Origin: Skeletonema tropicum
Taxonomy: Eukaryota > Bacillariophyta > Thalassiosirophyceae > Thalassiosirales > Thalassiosiraceae
Direction of reading: 5' to 3'
Assembly: GCA_037178625.1 (NCBI GenBank)
Contig: JAWZXG010000091.1
Span: 1-23,699 of the forward strand
DNA: 23,699 nt
Notes under the pieces: generated by a model
Database searches by the model: none
The model's input: only the letters and a program-made list of their open reading frames with translations
Told to the model about the DNA's origin: nothing
Part shown: piece after piece, positions 1 to 14,506 of the stretch
Numbering within the stretch: the stretch's first letter is position 1
How the letters are laid out: each line of letters begins with the position of its first letter
Translations under genes and position numbers: made by a program

Positions 1-2072
1 GACACTCATCGTCTTCATTGGACGGGGAGAAGCCAAGATATTGACGAAGAATTGAATTGAAATTGAATTATGATGACCCAACCGCGACCGTCTCGAACTC
101 TACGCCCTCCACAAACAATCCGTCAGCGGAGAGGAGACACAAACAACCACCTCAGGATATCAGCTCGTCATGCTGCATCTGTACTTCGGAATCAACGCAA
201 GAGGCATTCATCAACAATGAGACGGGGGATTGGTGGAAGAGGAAGTGGTGGCGGCAACAGCAACGGAGGAGGAGGAGGAAAGCTAAGCTTAATGACGGCT
301 TTCGAAGGCGAATCATCCATGATGGATTCCGATCATCATTTGGTGGGCTGTTTGTCGGATGCTCAACACGTGGGTGGATTATATTGAGATTGAGAGGTAT
401 GGTATGGTTGGAGAGATAGGAGATAGATGATGGTAGATGGACATGGACATTCAAGTAATAATGTAATATGAATATAACTAAGTAACCAAAGTAAACGTAA
501 ACACTATCCCCCCTCTTTGCTCACCGACCATTCAGATTCAGTAATAGTAATCCATCCATAACTCTTGTCCTCTCCATTCCATCGGATTGATACGATTCGA
601 CCAGTATTCGCAAGCTGTCGTTGCGCTCTATCGATTAGTTGCAGTTGCAAGGCCAAATATTGATCTTTTGTCAATCGACTCAACTCGAGAGGGGTCTACA
701 ATCCGACTACAATACTGAATACTGGGCCCCAGATCCAGATCGACAATCCAAATCCATCCAATATAAACACAGCTCGGCCTCCGTAGATAGATAGCAATGA
801 CAATGACACAACCATTCGAATCCTCGTCTCAAGCGCTATCAATTAATACAATAATCACACACTCCTAGACGATCAGCACCGTCCATGACAATAATTATTG
901 TTACGTGCGAGATTCCAAAATACTCTGCTGTATAGATCGGCGATACCATGATGATCACTGCTCGGCCAAGGCCCTTGCAAGACACTGCTGTAGATCAGAT
1001 GAGATTCATTCTAGCTTGATTGGTCGAAGATCTCAAAAAGCGACCGCTAAGGAAGGATATGAGTTCCAGACAGTTGGTACGGACGAAGATCCATAGTCAA
1101 TAGAGTTCCTCGCTATCGTACCGCTCAGCCCTCACACAAGACACTTCCTTTACTGGATGAGCAGAAGGTTGGTATGGACTCATCAAACGCTTCGCTGAAG
1201 ACACTTAACGTAGATCAGGTAAGATCAATGAATTGTTGGCACGCTACGCTGGCGAGTGGGTGATTGGTTGGTACGAGTACGAGTAGCATTATTAGCATGG
1301 TTCGTTGTGGTTGTGATGGTGTTGAGTGTTGGTGAGTGATTGAGAAGGTGAGTGAATGATGATGTCGCACCATCACAAAAAGATCCAAAACATCAACACA
1401 CAACTAACACCGCACCATGGCTACTACACTATCGTTCCAACCAATCACCCGCTCGCCACAATGAACCAATCATGAACACATCGATGATAAAGGAAGTGTG
1501 TTGTGCGAGGGCCGAGCTCTGTTAATTAACTATGGATCTTCCATGTGCCAACTGTCTGGATCACACTCCTCTCCTCCTTTAACGTTCTTCAGCGCAGCGT
1601 TGGATGCGTCCGTGCCAACCTATCATTGACGGCACTGCATTGAAGGGAGTGTGTTTGGCGAAGGGCCCCTGCCCGAGCACTGTTTATTATTGGATGCGCT
1701 GGTGCCAACTGTCTGGAGCCCGCCGCATTAAAGTGGTCGCTTTTTGAGATCGAGCTGTGATTATTAGTGTGGATCTTCGCCTCCGTCCTTCACAGTATTT
1801 GCGAGGGCCTTGACATTTTGACGGCGGCAGTGGTAATGCTGATTATGGTACTAATCGATAGAGCTTGAGGAGACGATTCCAGCGGTGGTCAATGTGTCAA
1901 ATTGGATTATTACTTGGACTCTATTGGTGGAATTATCTATGTCAAGCCAGATGATTTGGCCGAGCTCTAACTGTTACCCCGTTTTTAACCGGATCGATTG
2001 GATGGCAACAGATCGATATTTGGCCATGGTAATATCAACGATCGATAGAGCTAGATGAGAGCTTTCCAAAAC
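1..2072 (+). repeat. Repeat unit copy 1 (2,072 bp)
   Basis: The first 887 bases match copy 12 exactly. The excess of 5 bp over consensus is: an extra 'at' near 1059, an extra 'tc' in the CTC run near 1570, and one extra a near 1661 (gcgaaggg instead of gcgaggg). Layout in this copy: ORF A 70-387, purine-rich and AT-rich spacer about 388-550, left arm of the inverted repeat about 557-1364, right arm about 1368-2112. Confidence 0.97.
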
Positions 2073-4148
2073 GACACTCATCGTCTTCATTGGACGGGGA
2101 GAAGCCAAGATATTGACGAAGAATTGAATTGAAATTGAATTATGATGACCCAACCGCGACCGTCTCGAACTCTACGCCCTCCACAAACAATCCGTCAGCG
2201 GAGAGGAGACACAAACAACCACCTCAGGGGATATCAGCTCGTCATGCTGCATTCTGTACTTCGGAATCAACGCAAGAGGCATTCATCAACAATGAGACGG
2301 GGGATTGGTGGAAGAGGAAGTGGTGGCGGCAACAGCAACGGAGGAGGAGGAGGAAAGCTAAGCTTAATGACGGCTTTCGAAGGCGAATCATCCATGATGG
2401 ATTCCGATCATCATTTGGTGGGCTGTTTGTCGGATGCTCAACACGTGGGTGGATTATATTGAGATTGAGGAGGTATGGTATGGTTGGAGAGATAGGAGAT
2501 AGATGATGGTAGATGGACATGGACATTCAAGTAATAATGTAATATGAATTATAACTAAGTAACCAAAGTAAACGTAAACACTATCCCCCCTCTTTGCTCA
2601 CCGACCATTCAGATTCAGTAATAGTAATCCATCCATAACTCTTGTCCTCTCCATTCCATCGGATTGATACGATTCGACCAGTATTCGCAAGCTGTCGTTG
2701 CGCTCTATCGATTAGTTGCAGTTGCAAGGCCAAATATTGATCTTTTGTCAATCGACTCAACTCGAGAGGGGTCTAGGAATCCGACTACAATACTGAATAC
2801 TGGGCCCCAGATCCAGATCGACAATCCAAATCCATCCAATATAAACACAGCTCGGCCTCCGTAGGATAGATAGCAATGACAATGACACAACCATTCGAAT
2901 CCTCGTCTCAAGCGCTATCAATTAATACAATAATCACACACTCCTAGACGATCAGCACCGTCCATGACAATAATTATTGTTACGTGCGAGATTCCAAAAT
3001 ACTCTGCTGTATAGATCGGCGATACCATGATGATCACTGCTCGGCCAAGGCCCTTGCAAGACACTGCTGTAGATCAGATGAGATTCATTCTAGCTTGATT
3101 GGTCGAAGATCTCAAAAGCGACCGCTAAGGAAGGATGAGTTCCAGACAGTTGGTACGGACGAAGATCCATAGTCAATAGAGTTCCTCGCTATCGTACCGC
3201 TCAGCCCTCACACAAGACACTTCCTTTACTGGATGAGCAGAAGGTTGGTATGGACTCATCAAACGCTTCGCTGAAGACACTTAACGTAGATCAGGTAAGA
3301 TCAATGAATTGTTGGCACGCTACGCTGGCGAGTGGGTGATTGGTTGGTACGAGTACGAGTAGCATTATTAGCATGGTTCGTTGTGGTTGTGATGGTGTTG
3401 AGTGTTGGTGAGTGATTGAGAAGGTGAGTGAATGATGATGTCGCACCATCACAAAAAGATCCAAAACATCAACACACAACTAACACCGCACCATGGCTAC
3501 TACACTATCGTTCCAACCAAAATCACCCGCTCGCCACAATGAACCAATCATGAACACATCGATGATAAAGGAAGTGTGTTGTGCGAGGGCCGAGCTCTGT
3601 TAATTAACTATGGATCTTCCATGTGCCAACTGTCTGGATCACACTCCTCCTCCTTTAACGTTCTTCAGCGCAGCGTTGGATGCGTCCGTGCCAACCTATC
3701 ATTGACGGCACTGCATTGAAGGGAGTGTGTTTGGCGAGGGCCCCTGCCCGAGCACTGTTTATTATTGGATGCGCTGGTGCCAACTGTCTGGAGCCCGCCG
3801 CATTAAAAGTGGTCGCTTTTTGAGATCGAGCTGTGATTATTAGTGTGGATCTTCGCCTCCGTCCTTCACAGTATTTGCGAGGGCCTTGACATTTTGACGG
3901 CGGCAGTGGTAATGCTGATTATGGTACTAATCGATAGAGCTTGAGGAGACGATTCCAGCGGTGGTCAATGTGTCAAATTGGATTATTACTTGGACTCTAT
4001 TGGTGGAATTATCTATGTCAAGCCAGATGATTTGGCCGAGCTCTAACTGTTACCCCGTTTTTAACCGGATCGATTGGATGGCAACAGATCGATATTTGGC
4101 CATGGTAATATCAACGATCGATAGAGCTAGATGAGAGCTTTCCAAAAC
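2073..4148 (+). repeat. Repeat unit copy 2 (2,076 bp)
   Basis: Net +9 bp. Extra bases: gg near 2227, t near 2253, g near 2470, t near 2550, g near 2865, aa near 3520 and a near 3807. One a is missing from the A-run near 3115. At 2776-2777 a single c is replaced by gg, the only change in the array that is not a pure insertion or deletion. In ORF A the +2 and +1 shifts cancel, leaving a 106-codon frame with a short altered stretch. Confidence 0.97.
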
Positions 4149-6220
4149 GACACTCATCGTCTTCATTGGACGGGGAGAAGCCAAGATATTGACGAAGAAT
4201 TGAATTGAAATTGAATTATGATGACCCAACCGCGACCGTCTCGAACTCTACGCCCTCCACAAACAATCCGTCAGCGGAGAGGAGACACAAACAACCACCT
4301 CAGGATATCAGCTCGTCATGCTGCATCTGTACTTCGGAATCAACGCAAGAGGCATTCATCAACAATGAGACGGGGGATTGGTGGAAGAGGAAGTGGTGGC
4401 GGCAACAGCAACGGAGGAGGAGGAGGAAAGCTAAGCTTAATGACGGCTTTCGAAGGCGAATCATCCATGATGGATTCCGATCATCATTTGGTGGGCTGTT
4501 TGTCGGATGCTCAACACGTGGGTGGATTATATTGAGATTGAGAGGTATGGTATGGTTGGAGAGATAGGAGATAGATGATGGTAGATGGACATGGACATTC
4601 AAGTAATAATGTAATATGAATATAACTAAGTAACCAAAGTAAACGTAAACACTATCCCCCCTCTTTGCTCACCGACCATTCAGATTCAGTAATAGTATAT
4701 CCATCCATAACTCTTGTCCTCTCCATTCCATCGGAATTGATACGATTCGACCAGTATTCGCAAGCTGTCGTTGCGCTCTATCGATTAGTTGCAGTTGCAA
4801 GGCCAAATATTGATCTTTTGTCAATCGACTCAACTCGAGAGGGGTCTACAATCCGACTACAATACTGAATACTGGGCCCCAGATCCAGATCGACAATCCA
4901 AATCCATCCAATATAAACACAGCTCGGCCTCCGTAGATAGATAGCAATGACAATGACACAACCATTCGAATCCTCGTCTCAAGCGCTATCAATTAATACA
5001 ATAATCACACACTCCTAGACGATCAGCACCGTCCATGACAATAATTATTGTTACGTGCGAGATTCCAAAATACTCTGCTGTATAGATCGGCGATACCATG
5101 ATGATCACTGCTCGGCCAAGGCCCTTGCAAGACACTGCTGTAGATCAGATGAGATTCATTCTAGCTTGATTGGTCGAAGATCTCAAAAAGCGACCGCTAA
5201 GGAAGGATGAGTTCCAGACAGTTGGTACGGACGAAGATCCATAGTCAATAGAGTTCCTCGCTATCGTACCGCTCAGCCCTCACACAAGACACTTCCTTTA
5301 CTGGATGAGCAGAAGGTTGGTATGGACTCATCAAACGCTTCGCTGAAGACACTTAACGTAGATCAGGTAAGATCAATGAATTGTTGGCACGCTACGCTGG
5401 CGAGTGGGTGATTGGTTGGTACGAGTACGAGTAGCATTATTAGCATGGTTCGTTGTGGTTGTGATGGTGTTGAGTGTTGGTGAGTGATTGAGAAGGTGAG
5501 TGAATGATGATGTCGCACCATCACAAAAGATCCAAAACATCAACACACAACTAACACCGCACCATGGCTACTACACCTATCGTTCCAACCAATCACCCGC
5601 TCGCCACAATGAACCAATCATGAACACATCGGATGATAAAGGAAGTGTGTTGTGCGAGGGCCGAGCTCTGTTAATTAACTATGGATCTTCCATGTGCCAA
5701 CTGTCTGGATCACACTCCTCCTCCTTTAACGTTCTTCAGCGCAGCGTTGGATGCGTCCGTGCCAACCTATCATTGACGGCACTGCATTGAAGGGAGTGTG
5801 TTTGGCGAGGGCCCCCCTGCCCGAGCACTGTTTATTATTGGATGCGCTGGTGCCAACTGTCTGGAGCCCGCCGCATTAAAGTGGTCGCTTTTTGAGATCG
5901 AGCTGTGATTATTAGTGTGGATCTTCGCCTCCGTCCTTCACAGTATTTGCGAGGGCCTTGACATTTTGACGGCGGCAGTGGTAATGCTGATTATGGTACT
6001 AATCGATAGAGCTTGAGGAGACGATTCCAGCGGTGGTCAATGTGTCAAATTGGATTATTACTTGGACTCTATTGGTGGAATTATCTATGTCAAGCCAGAT
6101 GATTTGGCCGAGCTCTAACTGTTACCCCGTTTTTAACCGGATCGATTGGATGGCAACAGATCGATATTTGGCCATGGTAATATCAACGATCGATAGAGCT
6201 AGATGAGAGCTTTCCAAAAC
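4149..6220 (+). repeat. Repeat unit copy 3 (2,072 bp)
   Basis: Net +5 bp: extra t near 4698, a near 4735, c near 5577, g near 5631 and two c in the C-run at about 5812-5817, with one a lost from the A-run near 5526. ORF A (4218-4535) is unchanged. The lost a joins two frames in the apex and right arm into a 96-codon frame (5500-5790) that consensus copies lack. Confidence 0.97.
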
Positions 6221-8287
6221 GACACTCATCGTCTTCATTGGACGGGGAGAAGCCAAGATATTGACGAAGAATTGAATTGAAATTGAATTATGATGACCCA
6301 ACCGCGACCGTCTCGAACTCTACGCCCTCCACAAACAATCCGTCAGCGGAGAGGAGACACAAACAACCACCTCAGGATATCAGCTCGTCATGCTGCAATC
6401 TGTACTTCGGAATCAACGCAAGAGGCATTCATCAACAATGAGACGGGGGATTGGTGGAAGAGGAAGTGGTGGCGGCAACAGCAACGGAGGAGGAGGAGGA
6501 AAGCTAAGCTTAATGACGGCTTTCGAAGGCGAATCATCCATGATGGATTCCGATCATCATTTGGTGGGCTGTTTGTCGGATGCTCAACACGTGGGTGGAT
6601 TATATTGAGATTGAGAGGTATGGTATGGTTGGAGAGATAGGAGATAGATGATGGTAGATGGACATGGACATTCAAGTAATAATGTAATATGAATATAACT
6701 AAGTAACCAAAGTAAACGTAAACACTATCCCCCCTCTTTGCTCACCGACCATTCAGATTCAGTAATAGTAATCCATCCATAACTCTTGTCCTCTCCATTC
6801 CATCGGATTGATACGATTCGACCAGTATTCGCAAGCTGTCGTTGCGCTCTATCGATTAGTTGCAGTTGCAAGGCCAAATATTGATCTTTTGTCAATCGAC
6901 TCAACTCGAGAGGGGTCTACAATCCGACTACAATACTGAATACTGGGCCCCAGATCCAGATCGACAATCCAAATCCATCCAATATAAACACAGCTCGGCC
7001 TCCGTAGATAGATAGCAATGACAATGACACAACCATTCGAATCCTCGTCTCAAGCGCTATCAATTAATACAATAATCACACACTCCTAGACGATCAGCAC
7101 CGTCCATGACAATAATTATTGTTACGTGCGAGATTCCAAAATACTCTGCTGTATAGATCGGCGATACCATGATGATCACTGCTCGGCCAAGGCCCTTGCA
7201 AGACACTGCTGTAGATCAGATGAGATTCATTCTAGCTTGATTGGTCGAAGATCTCAAAAAGCGACCGCTAAGGAAGGATGAGTTCCAGACAGTTGGTACG
7301 GACGAAGATCCATAGTCAATAGAGTTCCTCGCTATCGTACCGCTCAGCCCTCACACAAGACACTTCCTTTACTGGATGAGCAGAAGGTTGGTATGGACTC
7401 ATCAAACGCTTCGCTGAAGACACTTAACGTAGATCAGGTAAGATCAATGAATTGTTGGCACGCTACGCTGGCGAGTGGGTGATTGGTTGGTACGAGTACG
7501 AGTAGCATTATTAGCATGGTTCGTTGTGGTTGTGATGGTGTTGAGTGTTGGTGAGTGATTGAGAAGGTGAGTGAATGATGATGTCGCACCATCACAAAAA
7601 GATCCAAAACATCAACACACAACTAACACCGCACCATGGCTACTACACTATCGTTCCAACCAATCACCCGCTCGCCACAATGAACCAATCATGAACACAT
7701 CGATGATAAAGGAAGTGTGTTGTGCGAGGGCCGAGCTCTGTTAATTAACTATGGATCTTCCATGTGCCAACTGTCTGGATCACACTCCTCCTCCTTTAAC
7801 GTTCTTCAGCGCAGCGTTGGATGCGTCCGTGCCAACCTATCATTGACGGCACTGCATTGAAGGGAGTGTGTTTGGCGAGGGCCCCTGCCCGAGCACTGTT
7901 TATTATTGGATGCGCTGGTGCCAACTGTCTGGAGCCCGCCGCATTAAAGTGGTCGCTTTTTGAGATCGAGCTGTGATTATTAGTGTGGATCTTCGCCTCC
8001 GTCCTTCACAGTATTTGCGAGGGCCTTGACATTTTGACGGCGGCAGTGGTAATGCTGATTATGGTACTAATCGATAGAGCTTGAGGAGACGATTCCAGCG
8101 GTGGTCAATGTGTCAAATTGGATTATTACTTGGACTCTATTGGTGGAATTATCTATGTCAAGCCAGATGATTTGGCCGAGCTCTAACTGTTACCCCGTTT
8201 TTAACCGGATCGATTGGATGGCAACAGATCGATATTTGGCCATGGTAATATCAACGATCGATAGAGCTAGATGAGAGCTTTCCAAAC
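6221..8287 (+). repeat. Repeat unit copy 4 (2,067 bp)
   Basis: This copy has consensus length only because one extra a near 6397 (frameshifting ORF A) balances one a lost from an A4 run near 8285. Confidence 0.97.
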
Positions 8288-10357
8288 GACACTCATCGTC
8301 TTCATTGGACGGGGAGAAGCCAAGATATTGACGAAGAATTGAATTGAAATTGAATTATGATGACCCAACCGCGACCGTCTCGAACTCTACGCCCTCCACA
8401 AACAATCCGTCAGCGGAGAGGAGACACAAACAACCACCTCAGGATATCAGCTCGTCATGCTGCATCTGTACTTCGGAATCAACGCAAGAGGCATTCATCA
8501 ACAATGAGACGGGGGATTGGTGGAAGAGGAAGTGGTGGTGGCGGCAACAGCAACGGAGGAGGAGGAGGAAAGCTAAGCTTAATGACGGCTTTCGAAGGCG
8601 AATCATCCATGATGGATTCCGATCATCATTTGGTGGGCTGTTTGTCGGATGCTCAACACGTGGGTGGATTATATTGAGATTGAGAGGTATGGTATGGTTG
8701 GAGAGATAGGAGATAGATGATGGTAGATGGACATGGACATTCAAGTAATAATGTAATATGAATATAACTAAGTAACCAAAGTAAACGTAAACACTATCCC
8801 CCCTCTTTGCTCACCGACCATTCAGATTCAGTAATAGTAATCCATCCATAACTCTTGTCCTCTCCATTCCATCGGATTGATACGATTCGACCAGTATTCG
8901 CAAGCTGTCGTTGCGCTCTATCGATTAGTTGCAGTTGCAAGGCCAAATATTGATCTTTTGTCAATCGACTCAACTCGAGAGGGGTCTACAATCCGACTAC
9001 AATACTGAATACTGGGCCCCAGATCCAGATCGACAATCCAAATCCATCCAATATAAACACAGCTCGGCCTCCGTAGATAGATAGCAATGACAATGACACA
9101 ACCATTCGAATCCTCGTCTCAAGCGCTATCAATTAATACAATAATCACACACTCCTAGACGATCAGCACCGTCCATGACAATAATTATTGTTACGTGCGA
9201 GATTCCAAAATACTCTGCTGTATAGATCGGCGATACCATGATGATCACTGCTCGGCCAAGGCCCTTGCAAGACACTGCTGTAGATCAGATGAGATTCATT
9301 CTAGCTTGATTGGTCGAAGATCTCAAAAAGCGACCGCTAAGGAAGGATGAGTTCCAGACAGTTGGTACGGACGAAGATCCATAGTCAATAGAGTTCCTCG
9401 CTATCGTACCGCTCAGCCCTCACACAAGACACTTCCTTTACTGGATGAGCAGAAGGTTGGTATGGACTCATCAAACGCTTCGCTGAAGACACTTAACGTA
9501 GATCAGGTAAGATCAATGAATTGTTGGCACGCTACGCTGGCGAGTGGGTGATTGGTTGGTACGAGTACGAGTAGCATTATTAGCATGGTTCGTTGTGGTT
9601 GTGATGGTGTTGAGTGTTGGTGAGTGATTGAGAAGGTGAGTGAATGATGATGTCGCACCATCACAAAAAGATCCAAAACATCAACACACAACTAACACCG
9701 CACCATGGCTACTACACTATCGTTCCAACCAATCACCCGCTCGCCACAATGAACCAATCATGAACACATCGATGATAAAGGAAGTGTGTTGTGCGAGGGC
9801 CGAGCTCTGTTAATTAACTATGGATCTTCCATGTGCCAACTGTCTGGATCACACTCCTCCTCCTTTAACGTTCTTCAGCGCAGCGTTGGATGCGTCCGTG
9901 CCAACCTATCATTGACGGCACTGCATTGAAGGGAGTGTGTTTGGCGAGGGCCCCTGCCCGAGCACTGTTTATTATTGGATGCGCTGGTGCCAACTGTCTG
10001 GAGCCCGCCGCATTAAAGTGGTCGCTTTTTGAGATCGAGCTGTGATTATTAGTGTGGATCTTCGCCTCCGTCCTTCACAGTATTTGCGAGGGCCTTGACA
10101 TTTTGACGGCGGCAGTGGTAATGCTGATTATGGTACTAATCGATAGAGCTTGAGGAGACGATTCCAGCGGTGGTCAATGTGTCAAATTGGATTATTACTT
10201 GGACTCTATTGGTGGAATTATCTATGTCAAGCCAGATGATTTGGCCGAGCTCTAACTGTTACCCCGTTTTTAACCGGATCGATTGGATGGCAACAGATCG
10301 ATATTTGGCCATGGTAATATCAACGATCGATAGAGCTAGATGAGAGCTTTCCAAAAC
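8288..10357 (+). repeat. Repeat unit copy 5 (2,070 bp)
   Basis: The only difference from consensus is one extra trinucleotide in the GGT/GGC tract near 8537, adding one Gly codon to ORF A (8357-8677, 106 aa). Confidence 0.97.
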
Positions 10358-12426
10358 GACACTCATCGTCTTCATTGGACGGGGAGAAGCCAAGATATTG
10401 ACGAAGAATTGAATTGAAATTGAATTATGATGACCCAACCGCGACCGTCTCGAACTCTACGCCCTCCACAAACAATCCGTCAGCGGAGAGGAGACACAAA
10501 CAACCACCTCAGGATATCAGCTCGTCATGCTGCATCTGTACTTCGGAATCAACGCAAGAGGCATTCATCAACAATGAGACGGGGGATTGGTGGAAAGAGG
10601 AAGTGGTGGCGGCAACAGCAACGGAGGAGGAGGAGGAAAGCTAAGCTTAATGACGGCTTTCGAAGGCGAATCATCCATGATGGATTCCGATCATCATTTG
10701 GTGGGCTGTTTGTCGGATGCTCAACACGTGGGTGGATTATATTGAGATTGAGAGGTATGGTATGGTTGGAGAGATAGGAGATAGATGATGGTAGATGGAC
10801 ATGGACATTCAAGTAATAATGTAATATGAATATAACTAAGTAACCAAAGTAAACGTAAACACTATCCCCCCTCTTTGCTCACCGACCATTCAGATTCAGT
10901 AATAGTAATCCATCCATAACTCTTGTCCTCTCCATTCCATCGGATTGATACGATTCGACCAGTATTCGCAAGCTGTCGTTGCGCTCTATCGATTAGTTGC
11001 AGTTGCAAGGCCAAATATTGATCTTTTGTCAATCGACTCAACTCGAGAGGGGTCTACAATCCGACTACAATACTGAATACTGGGCCCCAGATCCAGATCG
11101 ACAATCCAAATCCATCCAATATAAACACAGCTCGGCCTCCGTAGATAGATAGCAATGACAATGACACAACCATTCGAATCCTCGTCTCAAGCGCTATCAA
11201 TTAATACAATAATCACACACTCCTAGACGATCAGCACCGTCCATGACAATAATTATTGTTACGTGCGAGATTCCAAAATACTCTGCTGTATAGATCGGCG
11301 ATACCATGATGATCACTGCTCGGCCAAGGCCCTTGCAAGACACTGCTGTAGATCAGATGAGATTCATTCTAGCTTGATTGGTCGAAGATCTCAAAAAGCG
11401 ACCGCTAAGGAAGGATGAGTTCCAGACAGTTGGTACGGACGAAGATCCATAGTCAATAGAGTTCCTCGCTATCGTACCGCTCAGCCCTCACACAAGACAC
11501 TTCCTTTACTGGATGAGCAGAAGGTTGGTATGGACTCATCAAACGCTTCGCTGAAGACACTTAACGTAGATCAGGTAAGATCAATGAATTGTTGGCACGC
11601 TACGCTGGCGAGTGGGTGATTGGTTGGTACGAGTACGAGTAGCATTATTAGCATGGTTCGTTGTGGTTGTGATGGTGTTGAGTGTTGGTGAGTGATTGAG
11701 AAGGTGAGTGAATGATGATGTCGCACCATCACAAAAAGATCCAAAACATCAACACACAACTAACACCGCACCATGGCTACTACACTATCGTTCCAACCAA
11801 TCACCCGCTCGCCACAATGAACCAATCATGAACACATCGATGATAAAGGAAGTGTGTTGTGCGAGGGCCGAGCTCTGTTAATTAACTATGGATCTTCCAT
11901 GTGCCAACTGTCTGGATCACACTCCTCCTCCTTTAACGTTCTTCAGCGCAGCGTTGGATGCGTCCGTGCCAACCTATCATTGACGGCACTGCATTGAAGG
12001 GAGTGTGTTTGGCGAGGGCCCCTGCCCGAGCACTGTTTATTATTGGATGCGCTGGTGCCAACTGTCTGGAGCCCGCCGCATTAAAGTGGTCGCTTTTTGA
12101 GATCGAGCTGTGATTATTAGTGTGGATCTTCGCCTCCGTCCTTCACAGTATTTGCGAGGGCCTTGACATTTTGACGGCGGCAGTGGTAATGCTGATTATG
12201 GTACTAATCGATAGAGCTTGAGGAGACGATTCCAGCGGTGGTCAATGTGTCAAATTGGATTATTACTTGGACTCTATTGGTGGAATTATCTATGTCAAGC
12301 CAGATGATTTGGCCGAGCTCTAACTGTTACCCCCGTTTTTAACCGGATCGATTGGATGGCAACAGATCGATATTTGGCCATGGTAATATCAACGATCGAT
12401 AGAGCTAGATGAGAGCTTTCCAAAAC
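10358..12426 (+). repeat. Repeat unit copy 6 (2,069 bp)
   Basis: Two single-base homopolymer gains: an extra a near 10595, which frameshifts ORF A, and an extra c near 12331. Confidence 0.97.
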
Positions 12427-14506
12427 GACACTCATCGTCTTCATTGGACGGGGAGAAGCCAAGATATTGACGAAGAATTGAATTGAAATTGAATTATGAT
12501 GACCCAACCGCGACCGTCTCGAACTCTACGCCCTCCACAAACAATCCGTCAGCGGAGAGGAGACACAAACAACCACCTCAGGATATCAGCTCGTCATGCT
12601 GCATCTGTACTTCGGAATCAACGCAAGAGGCATTCATCAACAATGAGACGGGGGATTGGTGGAAGAGGAAGTGGTGGCGGCAACAGCAACGGAGGAGGAG
12701 GAGGAAAGCTAAGCTTAATGACGGCTTTCGAAGGCGAATCATCCATGATGGATTCCGATCATCATTTGGTGGGCTGTTTGTCGGATGCTCAACACGTGGG
12801 TGGATTATATTGAGATTGAGAGGTATGGTATGGTTGGAGAGATAGGAGATAGATGATGGTAGATGGACATGGACATTCAAGTAATAATGTAATATGAATA
12901 TAACTAAGTAACCAAAGTAAACGTAAACACTATCCCCCCTCTTTGCTCACCGACCATTCAGATTCAGTAATAGTAATCCATCCATAACTCTTGTCCTCTC
13001 CATTCCATCGGATTGATACGATTCGACCAGTATTCGCAAGCTGTCGTTGCGCTCTATCGATTAGTTGCAGTTGCAAGGCCAAATATTGATCTTTTGTCAA
13101 TCGACTCAACTCGAGAGGGGTCTACAATCCGACTACAATACTGAATACTGGGCCCCAGATCCAGATCGACAATCCAAATCCATCCAATATAAACACAGCT
13201 CGGCCTCCGTAGATAGATAGCAATGACAATGACACAACCATTCGAATCCTCGTCTCAAGCGCTATCAATTAATACAATAATCACACACTCCTAGACGATC
13301 AGCACCGTCCATGACAATAATTATTGTTACGTGCGAGATTCCAAAATACTCTGCTGTATAGATTCGGCGATACCATGATGATCACTGCTCGGCCAAGGCC
13401 CTTGCAAGACACTGCTGTAGATCAAGATGAGATTCATTCTAGCTTGATTGGTCGAAGATCTCAAAAAGCGACCGCTAAGGAAGGATGAGTTCCAGACAGT
13501 TGGTACGGACGAAGATCCATAGTCAATAGAGTTCCTCGGCTATCGTACCGCTCAGCCCTCACACAAGACACTTCCTTTACTGGATGAGCAGAAGGTTGGT
13601 ATGGACTCAATCAAACGCTTCGCTGAAGACACTTAACGTAGATCAGGTAAGATCAATGAATTGTTGGCACGCTACGCTGGCGAGTGGGTGATTGGTTGGT
13701 ACGAGTACGAGTAGCATTATTAGCATGGTTCGTTGTGGTTGTGATGGTGTTGAGTGTTGGTGAGTGATTGAGAAGGTGAGTGAATGAATGATGTCGCACC
13801 ATCACAAAAAGATCCAAAACATCAACACACAACTAACACCGCACCATGGCTACTACTACACTATCGTTCCAACCAATCACCCGCTCGCCACAATGAACCA
13901 ATCATGAACACATCGATGATAAAGGAAGTGTGTTGTGCGAGGGCCGAGCTCTGTTAATTAACTATGGATCTTCCATGTGCCAACTGTCTGGATCACACTC
14001 CTCCTCCTTTAACGTTCTTCAGCGCAGCGTTGGATGCGTCCGTGCCAACCCTATCATTGACGGCACTGCATTGAAGGGAGTGTGTTTGGCGAGGGCCCCT
14101 TGCCCGAGCACTGTTTATTATTGGATGCGGCTGGTGCCAACTGTCTGGAGCCCGCCGCATTAAAGTGGTCGCTTTTTGAGATCGAGCTGTGATTATTAGT
14201 GTGGATCTTCGCCTCCGTCCTTCACAGTATTTGCGAGGGCCTTGACATTTTGACGGCGGCAGTGGTAATGCTGATTATGGTACTAATCGATAGAGCTTGA
14301 AGGAGACGATTCCAGCGGTGGTCAATGTGTCAAATTGGATTATTACTTGGACTCTATTGGTGGAATTATCTATGTCAAGCCAGATGATTTGGCCGAGCTC
14401 TAACTGTTACCCCGTTTTTAACCGGATCGATTGGATGGCAACAGATCGATATTTGGCCAATGGTAATATCAACGATCGATAGAGCTAGATGAGAGCTTTC
14501 CAAAAC
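12427..14506 (+). repeat. Repeat unit copy 7 (2,080 bp), noisy second half
   Basis: The first 935 bases are consensus. From about 13362 to 14461 there are 13 inserted bases: single bases near 13364, 13424, 13538, 13610, 13787, 14050, 14101, 14130, 14301 and 14460, plus one extra cta triplet near 13852. There are no deletions or substitutions. ORF A (12496-12813) lies in the clean half and is intact. Confidence 0.97.

Noticed and set aside
57..419. Frame of 120 codons overlapping ORF A in another frame
   Set aside because: It lacks an ATG start (begins TTG in a eukaryote-like sequence) and overlaps ORF A and a roughly 100-codon antisense frame. The G-rich triplet tract keeps several frames open at once, so length is not evidence here.
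1215..1403. Minus-strand frame of 62 codons conserved in most copies
   Set aside because: Conservation is trivial because all copies are identical. The frame opens at TTG and crosses the palindrome apex. Only its last 27 codons follow an ATG.
1..2072. Kinetoplast or dinoflagellate-type minicircle
   Set aside because: The universal minicircle motif GGGGTTGGTGTA is absent on both strands, and no plastid or mitochondrial protein or rRNA fragment is recognisable. Only the unit size fits.
3290..3300. caggtaag (copy 1: about 1217-1224) as a 5' splice donor on the plus strand
   Set aside because: The match to the donor consensus is good, but there is no convincing upstream exon frame and no obvious partner acceptor with a matching frame. 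A single 8-mer is expected by chance at this scale.
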